Of a DNA stretch of 24,345 bases, positions 22,881 to 24,345 are shown in pieces (position 1 is the first letter of the stretch; each line of letters begins with the position of its first letter). The stretch is from DASPKX01 sp035627835. Lineage in GTDB: Bacteria; Verrucomicrobiota; Verrucomicrobiia; Limisphaerales; SXQI01. The notes below the pieces were generated by a model. It saw only the letters and a list, made by a program, of their open reading frames with translations. It was not told the origin of the DNA and searched no databases. Location of the stretch: contig DASPKX010000023.1 in NCBI GenBank assembly GCA_035627835.1, positions 1 through 24,345 of the forward strand. The letters are read 5' to 3'. A program made the position numbers and the translations under genes.

Positions 22881-24345
22881 TTATTTGTAGCTCCGCTGGG
22901 TCATGTGAACCTCCTCATAAACAAGCGGTTCTTTGTGCAACGTGGGCGGCTTGCCGACACCGGTGTATTCCCATGCGCCGACGAATGAGTAGTCCGTGTC
23001 ATTACGCAGCGCTTCGCCGTCCGGGGTTTGAAATTCGGTGCGGAAATGCCCGCCGCACGATTCGTTGCGCATCAGCGCGTCGGCGCAGAGCAGTTCGCCG
23101 AACTCAAGGTAATCAGCCACGCGCCCTGCTTGCTCGAGGGTTTGGTTCAACTCGCCGTTGGCTCCGGTGACTTTCACGTTCTGCCAAAACTCTTCGCGCA
23201 AAGATGGAATGATGCGCAGGGCTTCTTTTAATCCGGCCTCCGTGCGCGCCATGCCGCACTTATCCCAGAGGAGCTTGCCCAGCTGCTTGTGGAAATCTCC
23301 GGGCGTGCGCTTGCCGTTGATGCTGAGCAAGCGTTTGGTCATGCCACTGACATCCTCCACCGCTTTCTTGAACTCTGGATGGCTCGTGCTCGGGCGATTC
23401 GGTTTCGTGCTGGCGAAGTAGTGCCCGATCGTGTGCGGGATCACGAAATAGCCGTCGGCCAATCCTTGCATCAGCGCGCTCGCGCCCAGGCGATTGGCGC
23501 CGTGGTCCGAGAAGTTCGCTTCACCCAACACGAACAACCCGGGGATGTTGCTCATCAAGTGGTAATCCACCCAGAGGCCGCCCATCGTGTAATGCAGAGC
23601 CGGGTAAATGCGCATTGGCACCTCGTAGGCGCTTTCGCCCGTGATGGTGCGATACATGTCGAACAAGTTGCCGTAGCGCTCGCGGATCGTGGAGACACCC
23701 AGCCGCTTGATCGCGTCCGAAAAGTCGAGGTAAACACCCAGCCCGCCAGGGCCAACGCCGCGCCCGTCGTCGCACGCTTCCTTCGCGGCGCGTGAGGAAA
23801 TGTCGCGTGGGGCAAGGTTTCCGTAGCTTGGGTATTTGCGCTCCAGATAATAATCGCGCTCGTCCTCGGGAATGGAGTCCGGCGAGCGATTGTCCCCGCG
23901 CTTCTTTGGAACCCACACACGACCATCGTTGCGCAACGATTCCGACATCAATGTGAGCTTGGACTGATGCTCGCCGCTCACGGGAATGCAGGTCGGATGA
24001 ATCTGCGTGTAGCAGGGATTCGCAAACAACGCGCCTTTCTTATGCGCACGCCAGGCTGCGCTGGCATTGCATCCGCGCGCGTTTGTCGAAAGAAAGAAGA
24101 CGTTGGAGTAACCACCCGTCGCGAGGATCACCGCATCAGCGGAATGAGGCGTGATTTCACCCGTAACAAGATCGCGCGTGACGATGCCTTTGGCGTGGCC
24201 ATCCACCAGCACCAGGTCCAGCATCTCGCACCGGGCGAACATCTTCACCTTGCCCAAGCCAATCTGTCGGCAAAGCGCTTGATACGCGCCGAGGAGCAAC
24301 TGCTGCCCGGTCTGGCCGCGAGCGTAGAAAGTGCGGGAGACCTGT
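22881..24345 (-). CDS. sdhA: Succinate dehydrogenase flavoprotein subunit (partial, N-terminus outside window)
   Basis: The catalytic FAD subunit of complex II. The frame is open to the right window edge, so the N-terminal FAD-binding segment is missing; 487 complete codons are present. The first visible residues (SRTFYARGQTGQQLLLGAYQ) are internal to SdhA, so no in-window start should be used. Seen: ILATGGYSNVFFLSTNARG, HPTCIPVSGEHQSKLTLMSE, LRNDGRVWVPKK (candidate substrate Arg), PALHYTMGGLWVDYH (conserved His) and EANFSDHGANRLGASALMQG near the FAD site. The C-terminus ends in VHMTQRSYK. This is the variant with a split SESLRNDGR region seen in Bacteroidota-like enzymes. sdhB follows after 13 bases; a cytochrome b membrane subunit would be expected upstream, outside the window. 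Confidence 0.95.
   Translation of the reverse strand, partial: QVSRTFYARGQTGQQLLLGAYQALCRQIGLGKVKMFARCEMLDLVLVDGHAKGIVTRDLVTGEITPHSADAVILATGGYSNVFFLSTNARGCNASAAWRAHKKGALFANPCYTQIHPTCIPVSGEHQSKLTLMSESLRNDGRVWVPKKRGDNRSPDSIPEDERDYYLERKYPSYGNLAPRDISSRAAKEACDDGRGVGPGGLGVYLDFSDAIKRLGVSTIRERYGNLFDMYRTITGESAYEVPMRIYPALHYTMGGLWVDYHLMSNIPGLFVLGEANFSDHGANRLGASALMQGLADGYFVIPHTIGHYFASTKPNRPSTSHPEFKKAVEDVSGMTKRLLSINGKRTPGDFHKQLGKLLWDKCGMARTEAGLKEALRIIPSLREEFWQNVKVTGANGELNQTLEQAGRVADYLEFGELLCADALMRNESCGGHFRTEFQTPDGEALRNDTDYSFVGAWEYTGVGKPPTLHKEPLVYEEVHMTQRSYK

Noticed and set aside
22298..23170. 290-residue plus-strand frame opposite sdhB/sdhA
   Set aside because: Spans two clear complex II genes on the other strand and shows no domain.

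Overview
The window reads as an ordinary chromosomal segment of a Gram-negative bacterium of the Verrucomicrobiota, with the Pedosphaera/Limisphaerales side as my best guess. This is inference from gene content. A DUF1549/DUF1553 multihaem protein lies in an operon with a Tat-exported DUF1501 protein. Two RCC1-propeller proteins end in the verrucomicrobial-type C-terminus that finishes in F(F/Y)R(L/F). LptE, BamD and GmhA-like genes point to an LPS-bearing outer membrane. I see no tRNA, rRNA, CRISPR array, insertion sequence, integrase or phage gene.

Layout. Positions 1-1320 (minus) hold bamD followed by lptE, joined by a 4-base overlap; lptE runs off the left edge. A 163-base divergent region with two 8-bp palindromes separates them from a plus-strand pair (1484-5118), a propeller-type sensor histidine kinase and its NarL/LuxR-family response regulator, also overlapping by 4 bases. 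Converging on that pair with a 1-base gap is a minus-strand three-gene operon (11508 down to 5120): a 1190-residue haem/WD40/DUF1549/DUF1553 protein, a DUF1501 protein and a PPC-domain protein. Divergent from it is a GmhA-like sugar-phosphate isomerase (11608-12180), then a 441-base gap holding four 10-bp tandem units, then lysS (12622-14073). A SAM methyltransferase (minus, 14070-14870) converges on lysS with overlapping stop codons. A plus-strand operon follows (14978-17933): DUF2905 membrane protein, UvrD/Rep-type helicase and an RluE-like pseudouridine synthase. Two tandem RCC1-propeller paralogs, each 651 residues, fill 17984-22016. The right end (minus) carries sdhB and most of sdhA, which runs off the edge.

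How it fits together. Most genes are housekeeping: envelope assembly, translation, DNA repair, rRNA modification and respiration. The accessory part is the secreted multidomain DUF1549/1553-DUF1501-PPC operon and the two secreted RCC1 proteins, none with a known function. The most testable new idea is that the neighbouring two-component system controls the DUF1549/1553 operon. The hexamer AGCGCT occurs twice in the divergent region upstream of the kinase and twice in the divergent region upstream of the DUF1549/1553 gene, and I did not see it in the other intergenic regions.
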